Source: Plutella xylostella
Lineage: Eukaryota > Arthropoda > Insecta > Lepidoptera > Plutellidae
Length of the DNA stretch: 64,000 bases
Direction: 5' to 3'
Assembly: GCF_932276165.1 (NCBI RefSeq)
Contig: NC_063992.1
Span: 11,790,001-11,854,000, forward strand
This document shows positions 1-10,690 of the stretch, one piece after another. The notes beneath the pieces were generated by a model. That model was given only the letters and a program-made list of their open reading frames with translations. It did no database searches and was not told the DNA's origin. The number at the start of each line of letters is the position of its first letter. Position 1 is the first letter of the stretch. A program made the position numbers and the translations under genes.

Positions 1-267
1 TACCATCGTGTCCTCCGATTTCTTCATCTGAAATTAATTTTGTCAATAAACACAAATTTGTCATAGCGCGAAAATCATTTTCTGAGTAAAAAAATGTGAG
101 GCTTATTTTTTTGGTTAGCTTGAACCACTTCATACTCACATGATTTTCTGATCGATGCGTGGTAAAACTTTTTTAACATGAATTCTATTTAAAGCGTATC
201 TTAAAGAAGCCCCTACTAAAGAATTTTGGCGCTTAGCTCCTATAAATATAAGGAAAATTATATTTAC

Positions 268-3061
268 CAGGCACAAAAGAGATATGAAGTGTTCTCTTCA
301 AGCGGACACCGTCTTGCTGCAGCCGGCGGATAGCCTCGAGGTACTGGATGCCGACGCACTTCATGTCCTGAGATCCTCTCGCGAATATCTTCCCGTCGGC
401 GTCCATATGAGCGCTGAATGGAGGGTGTTTCCAACTATTCTGAAATTTTAACCCATAATATGTATTACATTTCAGTAATAAGTTTAAAATTAATGTAATA
501 ACTTTATGCCCTTCTATTCTATTCTCTGTGGGGGTGTAAGTACCAGCACCAGGCTCTCTCGAATGGAACCTTTGTGCATATCCCCAAGGTCTAAACTGGC
601 CTTCTTAAGCTTGGGCCATTTCGCGGGTTGGTGGGTTCACACAAATGTGCTTAATCTAGATAATATGCAGGTCTCTCACGATATTTTGCCTTCACCGTAA
701 GACCGACGGCATTCACGGTCCACATACTCATTGGTACATTCAGCACCGGGACCTGCATCTTTGGCGTGAGAACCTGGCGCTTACCAGTTTGAGCTACCAC
801 CGCTCGCTCCTTTATGGCCGTATTTAACTTAATTGTAGTAGTATGTACTTGGAAAACGGGCACGACGTCCATGTGTGAGTTGAGCAGCACGGCGGGCAGC
901 GCGGGCTGGACGCCGGCCCATGTCAGCACCACGATGGGCTTCCCGCGCACCGGCTCGTACACGCGCGCCGGCAGCCCCAGTCCCGCCGCCTGCGCGCGCA
1001 GAAACGACACGCACGCATCTGAAATTGTATTTATAAATGTTTACTTGTTACAATAATTGTGATCGTTTTTGTTTGTGATACATAAGCATGGGATTAGCAT
1101 GTGAGTGACGTACACTTTAAGTAACATTTATAAATAAGTACTGTACCTACCTACATATTCTATTCTATTCTCTGTGGGGGTGTAAGTACCTGCACCTGGT
1201 TCTCTCGAATGGAACCTTTGTGCATATCCCCAAGGTCTAAACTGCCTTCCTAAGCTTGGACCATTTCCCCACCACGCTGGTCCACTGCGGGTTAGTGGGT
1301 TCACATATCTAGATGTGCTAGATCTAGATATGCAGGTTTCCTCACGATGTTTTCCTTCATCGTAAGAGCGATGGTATACATTGTACTTAAGTTAAAAGAA
1401 CTCATTGGTACATGTCAGCGCCGTGATCAAACCCGCATCTCTGGCGTGAGAAGCGGGCGCTTACCCGACTGAGCTACCACGGTTCTTACTACATCATATT
1501 ATTACATTCGATTCTGATTGAGTTATAGTTAAGTAGTTATCCTCCTAACATTCCTACTGGTTTACTAAGTATATTCCTGTTATTATGCAATTTAGTTGTC
1601 ATGTCATCTCAATTGCATCCTCCCGTGCTAGGCATCATTAACTGCTAAAGTGTTATATCCTGATCCCTGATTGATATATGGATAGCTACATCTACTTTGT
1701 TTATCTGACATGTAGGTAACTACCTACCTACATTGCCGAACTACCTAGCGATACTGTTTGGGTTAAAAATTGTAAATAAAGAAGAATGGCGAAACCTGAC
1801 CCGCTTTGCATAAGTTAGCAGCCACTCACCAAACCTATTTTAAGTTATTGATAAAAATGTCTATTATCAGGGAAAAATATTAAAAAAAATCTAAACCATG
1901 GGGTTCTTGAGATATTAGGTTTCAAAAGTAAATTAATTAAATATTTTTTTTTCGTTAAATAAGACTTTGCTGAATGGTACACGAACAAATAAGTTTTATA
2001 ATCTAAATCATGGGATTCCCAATTCATAGCGCATCACAAAATGTATTACCTACATGATTTTATTTATGCAAATAATATCATAATTGTTTTTGCACATTTC
2101 ACACTCAGAAACCTATTTTTATAAAGAGACCAATTTCAAAAATTATTTCATTCTATTCAAGTTCCCGTTATCCCGAAGTAACATAAAATACTTTTTAGCC
2201 AGGAATTCCCACGGAAACACTTTTAGAATCAATTTTTAGCTCAAGGGTAACATCTAGTACAGTAGAAAGACTTGATCTTTCAGCACCTATATCTTCGTTC
2301 TCCCATGTCTCATAATAATAAAATTAATACCTAGTAGTCACGGACTACACATCAGTGTATGTTTCATCAATGGCCGCTCTGGGTCATGGCGCCATAGAGA
2401 AATGGCCATTCTCCTTTGTGTTATAAATTCCATAAAGAGCGTTAAAAAAACTATGTAAATAAGTCATGGATGTAAGTATAGGTATTAGTGCCCAATTATC
2501 GTTAAAAACCCCCGAAATTCAAAGTCTCATTACTTTTGAACGGATAAGGTGATTTTGATAAAATAAGGCTAAGAACATTTGGGGTAACATCACATGGCCC
2601 AAATAAAAATAAATCGATAATTGGTTCAGTCGTTTCGAAACTACGCTACCTCAGACAGATACACAGACCGATTAAACTTATAACACCCTTTTTTCGTCGG
2701 GGGTAAAAAAAATATTCGTTCAGAGGGGGCGCTTTTTTTACTTGTAAACGTGTAAACAGGTACAATAATATGAATATTATCATTGTATGTGTTGACCTTG
2801 CATATTATGATGAGGTATTATGTAGATAATAAGTCGGGTAATGTAGGAGGAGCGAAACTACCTAAAATTTTCTAGTTACATTTACTAAAAGGAGACATTC
2901 CATAATATTTTTTAAATTTAGAGAGTATAGGTACTTAATTAAGTATATTCTATAATATATATCGGTAGGTACTTACCATAATTTACATTTGGCTGGACAC
3001 TTGGTATTTTTAAATATTCCCTGAAGTTTTTGATGGCGACATTATCTTCATAGTTTGCCAT
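268..3061 (-). CDS. Acy1: Aminoacylase-1, N-terminal part (three exons, continues past the left edge)
   Basis: Predicted cytosolic zinc-dependent N-acyl-L-amino-acid amidohydrolase (M20 family), which removes acetyl groups from N-acetylated amino acids. Exons on the minus strand are 2977-3061, 849-1018 and 268-439, all with GT-AG borders and matching phases, giving about 142 residues. Exon 1 starts MANYEDNVAIKNFREYLKIP. Exon 2 has KPIVVLTWAG and LLNSHMDVVPVF, where HMD holds the first zinc histidine and an active-site aspartate. Exon 3 has FARGSQDMKC, the second metal aspartate region, and ends ISFVPG. The start is fixed by an in-frame TGA nine codons upstream of the ATG. A GC-rich 5'UTR exon runs to about 3181, where an AG acceptor suggests a further upstream noncoding exon. 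The rest of the enzyme lies left of the window. Two SINEs sit in its introns. The family assignment is secure. Confidence 0.9.
512..807 (-). mobile_element. tRNA-derived SINE, family 1 (degenerate copy)
   Basis: The copy lies in the intron between aminoacylase exons 2 and 3. The minus strand would begin with a tRNA-like head near 807 and ends in a TAGAA-type simple tail at about 512-525. The head has lost much of its box sequence, and about 40 bp of the body are missing compared with the copy at 1157-1484. Family members in this window share the body phrase around 'ccaaggtctaaactgcc'. Confidence 0.75.
1157..1484 (-). mobile_element. tRNA-derived SINE, family 1 (full-length)
   Basis: On the minus strand the head reads like a tRNA gene. 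The A-box-like GTAGCTCAGTCGGGTAAGCG is followed by a B-box-like GGGTTTGATC. A family-specific body follows, and a (TAGAA)n tail closes the low-coordinate end. It sits in aminoacylase intron 1 with a close relative at 57868-58170. The RNA polymerase III boxes mark it as a SINE and not a tRNA gene, because the body after the head cannot form an acceptor stem. Confidence 0.85.
1500..2976. other. Rest of aminoacylase-1 intron 1: AT-rich, one LINE tail remnant
   Basis: No coding region is visible. At 2160-2260 there is a weak relic of the RTE-type tail seen elsewhere in the window ('ggaattcccacgg' with flanks). At about 2490-2706 lies a repeat whose second copy is at 12693-12908. The remainder is unremarkable intronic DNA. 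Confidence 0.6.
2490..2706 (+). repeat. Interspersed repeat R-K, copy 1 (LINE-tail-like)
   Basis: The repeat shares 'gattttgataaaat', a 'cagacagatacacag' phrase and the ending 'cgtcgggggtaaaaaaa' with 12693-12908. The final A run and the question-like 'cgctaccwcagacag' segment resemble 3' ends of insect LINEs. The clade is not recognised. Confidence 0.6.
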
Positions 3062-3182
3062 CGTAGCGCTGGTTGCGGGTTGATCTCAGTGGCTGGCGGC
3101 GGCGGCGGCGGCGGGAGGTCCTCGGGCGGCGGGCTCCGGCTGGCGAGTGCGGAGACGACGGAGGGAGCCGCTGCCGCTGCAA
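3062..3182 (-). other. 5'UTR exon of aminoacylase-1 with GGC/GCC trinucleotide run
   Basis: This GC-rich stretch stands out in AT-rich surroundings. A run of GGC triplets lies at about 3097-3115, and on the minus strand it leads directly into the aminoacylase ATG. A TTGCAG acceptor at its distal end suggests it is the start of an internal 5'UTR exon rather than the transcription start. Confidence 0.5.
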
Positions 3183-3640
3183 TAAACGCTGTTTAGTGAT
3201 AAAGTAATCATGTGCAAACACCAACCTACATTATCTAATAAATAACATGATACTTCGCGACGCTATGAAATGTATTCATATTATGTATCTAGTTAGGTAT
3301 TTACCCACACAGTATTTACACCCAACAAAAAAAATATGATGCTTATCGAAGAACCTACATTTTTTCTTCGATGGTGATGCTTTATAAATTTTCTCAGAAT
3401 TAATTTTCAGCTTATGGAGATAAGTAGGTACTAGGTTAGGTACGAGTACCTACCTACCTTCTGGAACCTCTTTGTTGGGTTTGAAACGGATTTGAAAAAT
3501 ACAACGTAAAATATTATAAGTAGGTACCTATATGGCATCGACAAACTGATCGAATATAAGTAATGACATCCGGTGAATCCGGTTTCAGGGCAAAAAGACT
3601 GATCGGATAAGTGGGAACGGTCTCTTATCTCCAAACAACT

Positions 3641-3763
3641 TAGGGTGGGTTGCACCATTTAACTTTAACTATTACAAACGTCAAATCCCTTGACGAGAGA
3701 GATCAATCTTCAAGATATTTGACGTTTGTAATAATTAAAGTTAAATGGTGCAACCCACCCTTA
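3641..3763. mobile_element. Palindromic MITE, copy 1 (about 120 bp)
   Basis: Almost the whole element is one inverted repeat. The arm from 3645 reads 'agggtgggttgcaccattta', and its reverse complement closes the element at about 3760. Arms are about 50 bp with a short spacer containing 'gatcaatcttcaagat'. A second copy lies at 52281-52398. Flanking TTA on both sides suggests a short TA-rich target duplication. There is no coding capacity. Confidence 0.85.
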
Positions 3764-3769
3764 AATTCA

Positions 3770-4680
3770 CCATAATTTATTTATGATACAATACAGTCCA
3801 TTTATTAAGTCATAGAAACGGAAATGGATCCTCGATCCTAATTAATTATTTAAGCCAGTATTGAATCGATATATCGAGCTTTCGAGAGGATTGACTGGTA
3901 TAAAATGCTTTTAGCATTAAGTCAACTCTTTAGTACATTTATTTATAAGAATATATTTGTGCAATAAAGGATTTAAAAAATCAATAACTAGGTACATTTA
4001 ATTTAGTAACTAGGTACCTACCAATTACCTATCATACGATTAACTTACACTTCGGGGGATAACTTTAGAAGTAACTAGCGACATCTAACGGTTGCTATAC
4101 TTTACTAACTTACATTTCTTGTTTAGAGCTTGTTTACATTGATCCTAACCTAGATCAACCACTAAAATCCTTTAGAAATGAAAGTGCTGTCTCGTATTTT
4201 TATAAAATTTTAATATAACAAGACTATAGACTGTTTGTCCATATCGATAGCCACAATCACAACATCCGGTTCATCCATCAATGCCATATTTAATGTTCCA
4301 ACTTACCTCAATACACTGAAAATACGTGGAAAATATCAAATCACTTTGGTTGCATAGGTTTGAAAGAGCGAGATGGAGTAATCGTGAGTGTTGCCACATC
4401 CGGTAAATAAGAAACCAACCCAACTTGGTAGAAAAGATTCTGCAAACTGACATTGACAACCAACAAGTCCAATAATACACACAGAGTACTTCTACTTCTG
4501 CCAATGTTCTGCCATAATGGGGAGTAACGCGTGTGAATTTGCCGCTAGGGGCGCTGGTGTCGACTGAGGTTAAGTGACATTTTACTTTTCATATAATTTG
4601 TTTGGCGGGCTTCGTGATAAATTATATTTTCGTTCATTTCCCTGTTGAAAAGTGATCTCTTTTCGCGAAATTATCGCAAA
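3770..4680. other. Intergenic, no gene recognised
   Basis: This is AT-rich sequence between aminoacylase-1 and the SAP fragment. I see no ORF with protein-like composition and no recognisable repeat apart from short 'taggtacc' clusters. Confidence 0.5.
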
Positions 4681-4681
4681 T

Positions 4682-5034
4682 ATGGATTATTTATCGATGA
4701 ATGTGCACGCTTTGAAAGCTGAATTAAGGAAAAGAGGCGCATAAATAAGCGGTCTCAAAGAGCAGCTAATTCAGAGGTTAGTTTGTTTACTGTTTACAAA
4801 CTTATTTTTTACGAAATGTATGCTTGTTTGCTTAGGTAACAGCTATGTTTTTGCTTTTTACAGACACCAAGACTATGACCGTAACAGTAACTTGGTTGTT
4901 AACGTAGAGGACAGCATCATACAACAAAATGATTCAGTGTATACTGTTGAGTGGCCTTAAGAAACTTTGTATAGCAGTGTAAACACTAAAAATGAAACTC
5001 CAGATCTAGATATTGTCACCAATGAGTAACTACT
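4682..5034 (+). pseudogene. SAP-domain protein fragment with in-frame stops
   Basis: Two exons, 4682-4776 and from 4864, join in phase across a GT-AG intron. They read MDYLSMNVHALKAELRKRGA, stop, ISGLKEQLIQRHQDYDRN. This is a SAP (SAF-A/B, Acinus, PIAS) helix-extension-helix DNA-binding motif, in which the stop (TAA, 4742-4744) falls where the family usually has lysine. A second TAA at 4958-4960 interrupts TVEWP, then ETLYSSVNTKNETPDLDIVTNE continues in frame to another stop at about 5032. Similar N-termini occur in insect proteins with YqaJ- or SWIM-type regions, often linked to mobile DNA (general knowledge, not verified here). Two interruptions that are both TAA argue for decay rather than recoding. 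A family-1 SINE sits immediately downstream. Confidence 0.6.
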
Positions 5035-5049
5035 TTGGAATTTATGTAC

Positions 5050-5262
5050 AGTGTACATACCATCGCTCTTACGGTGAATGAAAACATCGTGATAAAACCT
5101 GCATATCTAGATTTTCGAACCCACCAACCTGCAGAGGACCAGTGTGGTAGGAAATGGTCCAAGCTTAGGAGTGGAGTTTAGACCTTAAGGCGGACATGGA
5201 CAAAGGCTCCATTCGAGTGAGCCAGGTGCAGGTACTGACACCCCCACAAATAATAGAATACT
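5050..5262 (+). mobile_element. tRNA-derived SINE, family 1, 5'-truncated
   Basis: The copy is inverted relative to those at 512 and 1157. The body phrase 'ggtccaagcttagga' and the 'gtgcaggtactgacaccccc' end are present, but the tRNA-like head is missing. It lies just after the SAP pseudogene. Confidence 0.7.
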
Positions 5263-5685
5263 TAGTATACTATACTACCATTATTAAGTTTCAACTAACA
5301 ACTCAACCAGCATTCATTGTGTGGATTACTAATGTGTTATATTTTTTGTATAGCAGTGTGTTTAAACGGAGAGGATAAATAAAAGTTAAATCAGTGTGTA
5401 ATTCTCTTATTTTTAGTGTATTTATTAAATGCCTAATCCTTATTTACATTATGTTCTTTCTGAAATTGGTTATAATGATTTTCACAAACACGAGATAATC
5501 GGATAATAATTATTTCACAAGCCACTGTTTTAGAACAGTTTTATCACTTGGTAACATATGTCCTCCTTTTCTTTCCCAATATAACGGATCTGAACAACAT
5601 TGCGGCATAGTAACTCGATATGATGATAGTTATTTTATAATTAATATATTTGGCGCCAATTTGATAAAGTCGCCTTTGATAAATT

Positions 5686-5733
5686 TGACAGCTATGGTAC
5701 CTCTTTACCTCAGTCGACAGTGGCGCCAACTGG
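5686..5733 (+). other. Probable noncoding first exon of HYLS1
   Basis: A TCAGTC initiator-like motif at about 5711 and a GTGAGC donor after 'ggcgccaactg' at 5732-5733 suggest a short 5'UTR exon. It would be joined to the AG acceptor at 5874-5875, just before the HYLS1 ATG. There is no other support. Confidence 0.35.
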
Positions 5734-5878
5734 TGAGCAAAAAAACGGTAGTCCCCATTATGTCATGTTTGCGTTTTTCGTTATGTTATTGTTTGTTTTG
5801 CAGTTTGTTTGGATCTATTAATTTTGATTCATTACACTTAACTTCTTTTAACCTGTATTTCCTATTTCTATCTAGGAA

Positions 5879-7184
5879 ATGGAGGCTGACTATTACGAAG
5901 TTACGTCGGAACTGGACGCACGAGAAATACTGCGATACCTCAATGACTTGGGCATTCATAATATTAGCGGTGAAGTTCTCAAGTATTTTATGACTGGTAA
6001 GTTGTGAGAAGCTTTTTAGTACTTACTCGTATAACTCCCGCATGACGAGCCGCAACCCGCAACCGCAATGCAGCATTTGAATGATTGTTTCTATTTTTTA
6101 ATAAAACTCTGGTTCAATTTCTTCACGATTATTCTTTATCAAATTAAAGCTCCAACATGGGAGGCTGTCACTTATCAGAAATGTGCTTGATTACTTTCAG
6201 ATTTGAAGAAATTCATAAAATATGACTTACAAAAAAAACATAAATCTGATGACAAGGAAAATTATGAAATTCAAGGCCCTGAAAGATTGCATAGTGCAAG
6301 TACGTTTTGCTCTCGTATACGTTCCAAGAATCTTGAAAAGGGTAATCTGCAATGTACTCGTGAGTGCCACAGCACTCGAGTGCAGTCTGCACCGTCACTC
6401 AGCAGAAGTGCAGCGGCGGCCGCAGACGCCCCGCGGAGATCCTGCTCATGCGTGCGGATGGAGAGCATGCCTCGCTCGGCCACCGCTACCAAAACACAAA
6501 CTACAAGTTCCACTAACTGTAAGTTACACTATTTACCTGTAATGTGGAATCTTTAACTATTGAGAGAGAGAGCTCTGTGGTAGACAAGTGAGAAAGATTG
6601 TAAAGTTGTCTTAACATTGCTTAATTATTTCAGTAATCAAAGTTGCAAAACAGCCATTACAAAAGAAATGTGACCCTGTGGCCCTCTACCACTACTACAG
6701 TGCGGTGTGGGAGCGCCACCGCGAGCAGCTGCCGGGGACCAGCCGGCGCCAGGACCTGCGCTGGCAGACCCGCCAGAGGATGGCCGGGATGCTGCCGAAG
6801 CCAACCACCAACCAGGTACACACATAATCCATGATTATATTGGATTTTTATTCAAATACATAAGTGTAACTGCTGCTTTGTTTGTATAGCCTTAAGATCA
6901 GATATTATTGTTCACATGCTGCTTACTATGGCATCATACTACAGTAAAGATTATTTTTAAAAAGTCGGTAATTTCTGCTTTAGTTATTGAACTAACTGAT
7001 TAATGATTAGCCACTGAGTATGGTACTTTCTTGTTTTGAATCATGAAAGAGCTTTTCAAATTGTCTAGTTCCTAAAAATGAATTCAACAAAGTGTATTCA
7101 TTTGTATTATTTTAGATGTATCTTTGCTTTCAGATGACAGAGAAACTAAAAGTAGAACACAAGCATGGCAAGAAGAAACCTTGA
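5879..7184 (+). CDS. Hyls1: Hydrolethalus syndrome protein 1 homologue (centriolar protein)
   Basis: Four coding exons, 5879-5996, 6201-6518, 6634-6815 and 7134-7184, join in phase with GT-AG borders to give about 222 residues. Residues 16-50 read ILRYLNDLGIHNISGEVLKYFMTDLKKFIKYDL, the conserved HYLS-1 box. The C-terminal part has DPVALYHYYSAVWERH and RQDLRWQTRQRMAGM, matching the other conserved block of the family. The tail KLKVEHKHGKKKP is basic. HYLS1 is a stable core centriole component needed for basal body function and cilium assembly. The ATG at 5879 lies four bases after an AG acceptor, so the first exon is noncoding. Between the two conserved blocks is a low-complexity Ser/Ala/Arg linker (about residues 90-145), as expected for a fast-evolving centriolar protein. 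The gene is convergent with mRpL4, with 800 bp between stop codons. Confidence 0.85.
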
Positions 7185-7900
7185 CAATGGGATTACCATC
7201 AGTATATGAAGTTGGTTTTTTTATGTTGAGCCTTAGTAAGGCATGGCAATTTAAAAAAATTGTTGCAGTTTAAAATAAGGTGCAAACTATTTTCCCTTTA
7301 AGGGTTAAATTAAAATCTAATTCATAACAAAATTGGTTATCTGCATGTTTTATTTAATGAACAGAAATCCTGAGTCTGGATGTATGGAAAAAGTAGAAGG
7401 ATATCCTATGCAACACACAAGATCACATGCTTTTCATTTTATCTGGTATGTAATCAATATAACTTTAACAACAGCAACCCTTCAGATATAAATTTAATAC
7501 CAAAATGAAAGAAAGAAGAACAGAAGATCGCAAATATGGGCAATTTTTACCAAGCGCTAAACATATTTAGGTTTTCTGTCATGTCTGTCAGTCAACACAA
7601 AATGTATTTAAAATTTGAGAAAATGTTAAGCATAAAACAATGCACCTAATTTAAACGTAATTTGAATCTATTGCTGTAGTGCTTAGTCAGACTGTCAAAG
7701 CAACAGAGCAATAGATTTAATTTTGTTAAAATATTTGGTACAAGTCACTTTGCGATAGTATTAGAAACAGGGATTTATAATTAGGTTTTTCAGAATAAAA
7801 TTGTACTTAATTCATTCCTCATTTAAGCCGTTTTTTACAAGCCTTAAGGTGGTTTGATTTCATATACAAATTCAGAACAAGTGTGAAATAGTGCCAAAGT
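7185..7900. other. Intergenic space between convergent HYLS1 and mRpL4
   Basis: AT-rich. Around 7545-7690 is a diverged copy of the small element at 19998-20215 ('accaagcgctaaac', 'tgtcagtcaacacaaaatgtattt'). There is no other feature. An AATAAA signal for mRpL4 lies on the minus strand at about 7904-7909. Confidence 0.5.
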
Positions 7901-7982
7901 TCAATTTATTAACAATTAAAGCTATTACTAACAAAAATCCTAGGTACATATATTATATTATAAGTAGCCAATGTGATGAGCA

Positions 7983-8913
7983 TTACACTTGGTCGAGCTT
8001 GAAGGCCTGCTGCTGGTGCAGCGTGGGCGCGTGCAGGTGGCGCAGCAGCCGCCGCTCCAGCGCCGCCGCCGCTGCGCGCGTCAGCACCAGCCCCGAGTGC
8101 TTCAGCATGGAGTACACATTCAGCCCGTACACCGGCATCACATTCACATGCGCCAGACCTTCCGTCGCAGCCGTTATGTTACGGGGCACTATGTCATCAC
8201 TGAAAAAAAAACACTTTCATATTACTCTAACTCAACACTAGTTGATAATTAATAAATAACTAAATAAATTGATTTACTCACACATCAACAATCAGAACGG
8301 ATGGTCCCCAGTTTCTGCTTTCAATCAATTGTTCAAGGTAGCCTGGCTCATCTGTGGGCAGGTGCAGGTCCTCGACGATGTGCAGGTCGTCCTGCGCGAG
8401 CTTGGCGGACAGTGTGGACGTGAGGCCCAGCAGGCGCAGGTGGAAGGGCAGCATGTAGAAGTGCGGCGTGCCGGAGCGCGGCCCGTGCGCCACGCCGCCG
8501 CCGCGCCACAGCGGGGAGCGGATGGAGCCGTGCCGCGCGCGCCCCTGCCCCTTCTGCGGCCACGGCTTGCGCCCGCCGCCGCGCACCTCCGCGCGCGTCT
8601 TCGTGTGCGCCCACGACACCCAGCGGTACTTCTTCTGCCAGGTCACGTTGTTGTGGATGATGTCGATGCGCGGCGACGCGGCGTACACACTCGGGTGAAG
8701 CTCCATCAAGCCCAGTTTCTTTTCCTCGATTGTGTCCAAGTTTTCGATCCATACTTCGCGCGGCTTCGTGTACTGCGGCGGGAACTGCCAGTGCTCGCGG
8801 GACACGGCCACCGCGTCGCCGCCCGCCGGTGTGCTGCTCACCGACGAAAATACCCTTACTTGAGGAGCTACTGTTATGTGTAGTCTTTTCAGAGCATTAA
8901 TTAGAGAACTCAT
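7983..8913 (-). CDS. mRpL4: Mitochondrial ribosomal protein L4 (uL4m)
   Basis: Two coding exons, 8282-8913 and 7983-8199, join in phase (donor GTGAGT) to give about 282 residues. The N-terminus MSSLINALKRLHITVAPQVRVFSSV is basic and amphipathic, as for a mitochondrial import signal. The core reads WVSWAHTKTRAEVRGGGRKPWPQKGQGRARHGSIRSPLWRGGG, the highly conserved uL4 loop that lines the exit tunnel. This is followed by LIVDVDDIVPRNITAATEGLAHVNVMPVYGLNVYSMLKH. The protein ends KLDQV. It belongs to the large subunit of the mitoribosome and is essential for mitochondrial translation. Exon GC content is far above that of the flanks. Both ends of the reading frame are complete, and an AATAAA lies about 75 bp past the stop. 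Confidence 0.95.
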
Positions 8914-9493
8914 CTTTACACTATTTGATTACTTAACCGTACTAATACTAGTATAATGAGTTCATCTGGTAATATACACAACTCAGTGATTAAATAATAA
9001 GGTTTTAGTAAAATAATAAACGAATTGAGGTTATATTTTATATTATTTATTTTGACAGATGAGAGGTGGATGACAGAAATATTATAATCTGTGCACCATG
9101 GTTCACAGAGAAAATAAAAAACTAGGCGTTACTAGTTATTATTCTAAATACCAGCCGATGGCTTCATCTCATCAACCCCATTTGTAGTTGGTCTGAGCAT
9201 CAACCCCACCACCAGCTCTGCGCTACTCTCAGCGCTACTGCATGTGCGGTACATAGGCTGTCTAATCTGTGCATGTACCTATTTAAATATTATTATTTTA
9301 TGTGTAACCAACCAGTGATAAAAGCCATACGATAATAATAAAAAAAATGTGTTTATACTGGCTAGCTTTTCCAGAGTTCTACACAACAAATTTGTTATTA
9401 GATTTGGAATATTTCCCGACGCGTGAAGAAACTATTTCAATAAATAAAACGCCTACGGATACAGCTCCTGTAAGAAAACAAAAAATCTATTTA
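8914..9493. other. Upstream region of mRpL4; no gene recognised
   Basis: This holds the presumed mRpL4 promoter and AT-rich sequence. At about 9145-9260 a GC-richer stretch ('atggcttcatctcatcaacccc') looks repeat-derived but is not assigned. I see no second divergent gene. Confidence 0.4.
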
Positions 9494-9996
9494 CGTGGGT
9501 GGTCTGAAAAGTTTCCGACCTCAACGTGAAGATGGCAGCACACATCAATTAAAGTCAGGGAATGTAATGGTGCATCTTTTGACAGCAACACTTCAAAGTT
9601 TCAGCCATTTTTGACGCGCGGTTTTTATTTGACAGTCGCTTGAGTGAGTCGATCTCGAAGTCGGCAACAGAAAGAAGTCGCTTGGGGCTAGATCTGGTGA
9701 GTAAGGTGGATGGTCAAGCAGTTCAAACCGTAATTCATGGATTTTCGCCATGGCAACCGTTGAGGTGTGAGACGGGGCGTTGTCTTGGTGAAACAGAATT
9801 TTCTTTTTCTGCAAATGAGGCCACCCACATCGACTCACTCAAGTGACTGTCAAATAAAAACCGCGCATCAAAAAATGGCTGAAACTTTGAAGTGTTGCTG
9901 TCAAAAGATACACCATTACATTCCCTGACTTTAATTGATGTGTGCTCTGTGCTGCCATTTTCAAGTTGAGGTCGGAAACTTTTCAGACCACCTACG
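9494..9996 (-). mobile_element. Deleted mariner element with about 160-bp inverted arms
   Basis: The element is bounded by TA on both sides (9492-9493 and 9997-9998) and has inverted ends starting CGTGGGTGGTCTGAAAAGTT. The two arms (about 9494-9655 and 9836-9996) are near-perfect reverse complements over about 160 bp, far longer than a usual mariner repeat. The central 180 bp on the minus strand encode FHQDNAPSHTS and PPYSPDLAPSDFFLLP, the second and third catalytic aspartate blocks of a mariner (D,D34D) transposase. The first aspartate, the DNA-binding domain and the start are gone, so it cannot encode its own mobilisation. Confidence 0.85.
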
Positions 9997-10042
9997 TAGA
10001 TATTAGGCTTCATTTGTTAAATGTTAGTTAGGTAGTATTATT

Positions 10043-10286
10043 ACCGAATGGCCTAGTGGTGAGTGACCCTGACTACTGAGCCGAAGGTCCCGGGTTCGAT
10101 TCCCGGCTGGGACAGATATTTGTTTAAACGTTTAAACACAGATATTTCTTCTCGGGTCTTGGATGTGCCCGTAAAATGGCAATAGGCCCGCCCCCTATTA
10201 CATTGTGACTAACATAACACTGGCGAAAAGTGGGTGCAGCAATGCACCTCTGCCTACCCCCGCAAGGGAGTACATTATTAAATGGT
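10043..10286 (+). mobile_element. tRNA-derived SINE, family 2
   Basis: The head has a tRNA-like A box (TGGCCTAGTGGTGAGTGACC) and B box (GGGTTCGATTCCC). The body phrase 'ggcaataggcccgcccccta' follows, and the copy ends near 'gcaagggagtacatt'. A second copy is at 55863-56060. The B box is intact. Confidence 0.85.
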
Positions 10287-10479
10287 ACGAATAATTTTCA
10301 CCAAGCCAGTAGCATATGTAGCAAAGTGTTTTAATCCACCCGCGTTCGGCGTTCGTTAAAAAGCTTACTTGGGCCGTTATCGCTTTCACCCAATCGATAC
10401 TGTGGTATGGGCTCTCTGCTTTCCGACATGTCTCTCATTACACCCATTTTATAACTTAAGTACTAAACACGACGGTCGA

Positions 10480-10690
10480 ATGGCGTAACTAGTGGTTAGT
10501 GGCCCTGACTGCTATGCCGAAGGTCCCGGGTTTGATTCCCTTCGGGTCTTGGATGTTGGTATTTATATTTAATATGTATCTATCTATGTATTTGTGTAGA
10601 TATATCAGCTGTCCGCTACCCATAACACAGGCTCTGCCTAGCTTGGGGTCGGATGGCCGTGTGTGAGATGTCCCCACATATTTATATTTA
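10480..10690 (+). mobile_element. tRNA-derived SINE, family 3
   Basis: It shares a tRNA-like head with family 2 ('ccgaaggtcccgggtttgat'), but the body is different. It contains 'acaggctctgcctagcttgg' and 'tcggatggccgtgtgtgaga' and ends in a TATTTATA tail. A 5'-truncated inverse copy is at 27838-27977. The tail abuts, and probably supplies, the stop codon of the downstream end of the receptor reading frame (10688-10690). Confidence 0.8.

Noticed and set aside
814..1056. Plus-strand ORF opposite aminoacylase exon 2
   Set aside because: It is the shadow of the GC-rich minus-strand exon.
4742..4744. Stop-codon recoding or selenocysteine
   Set aside because: The codon is TAA, not TGA, and no supporting RNA structure or second conserved example is visible.
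8269..8883. 204-codon plus-strand ORF
   Set aside because: It is the shadow of mRpL4 exon 1, whose protein is recognised along its full length.
10043..10115. Possible tRNA gene (good A and B boxes)
   Set aside because: The same head is followed by SINE bodies at 10043, 10480 and 55863, and no acceptor stem closes it.
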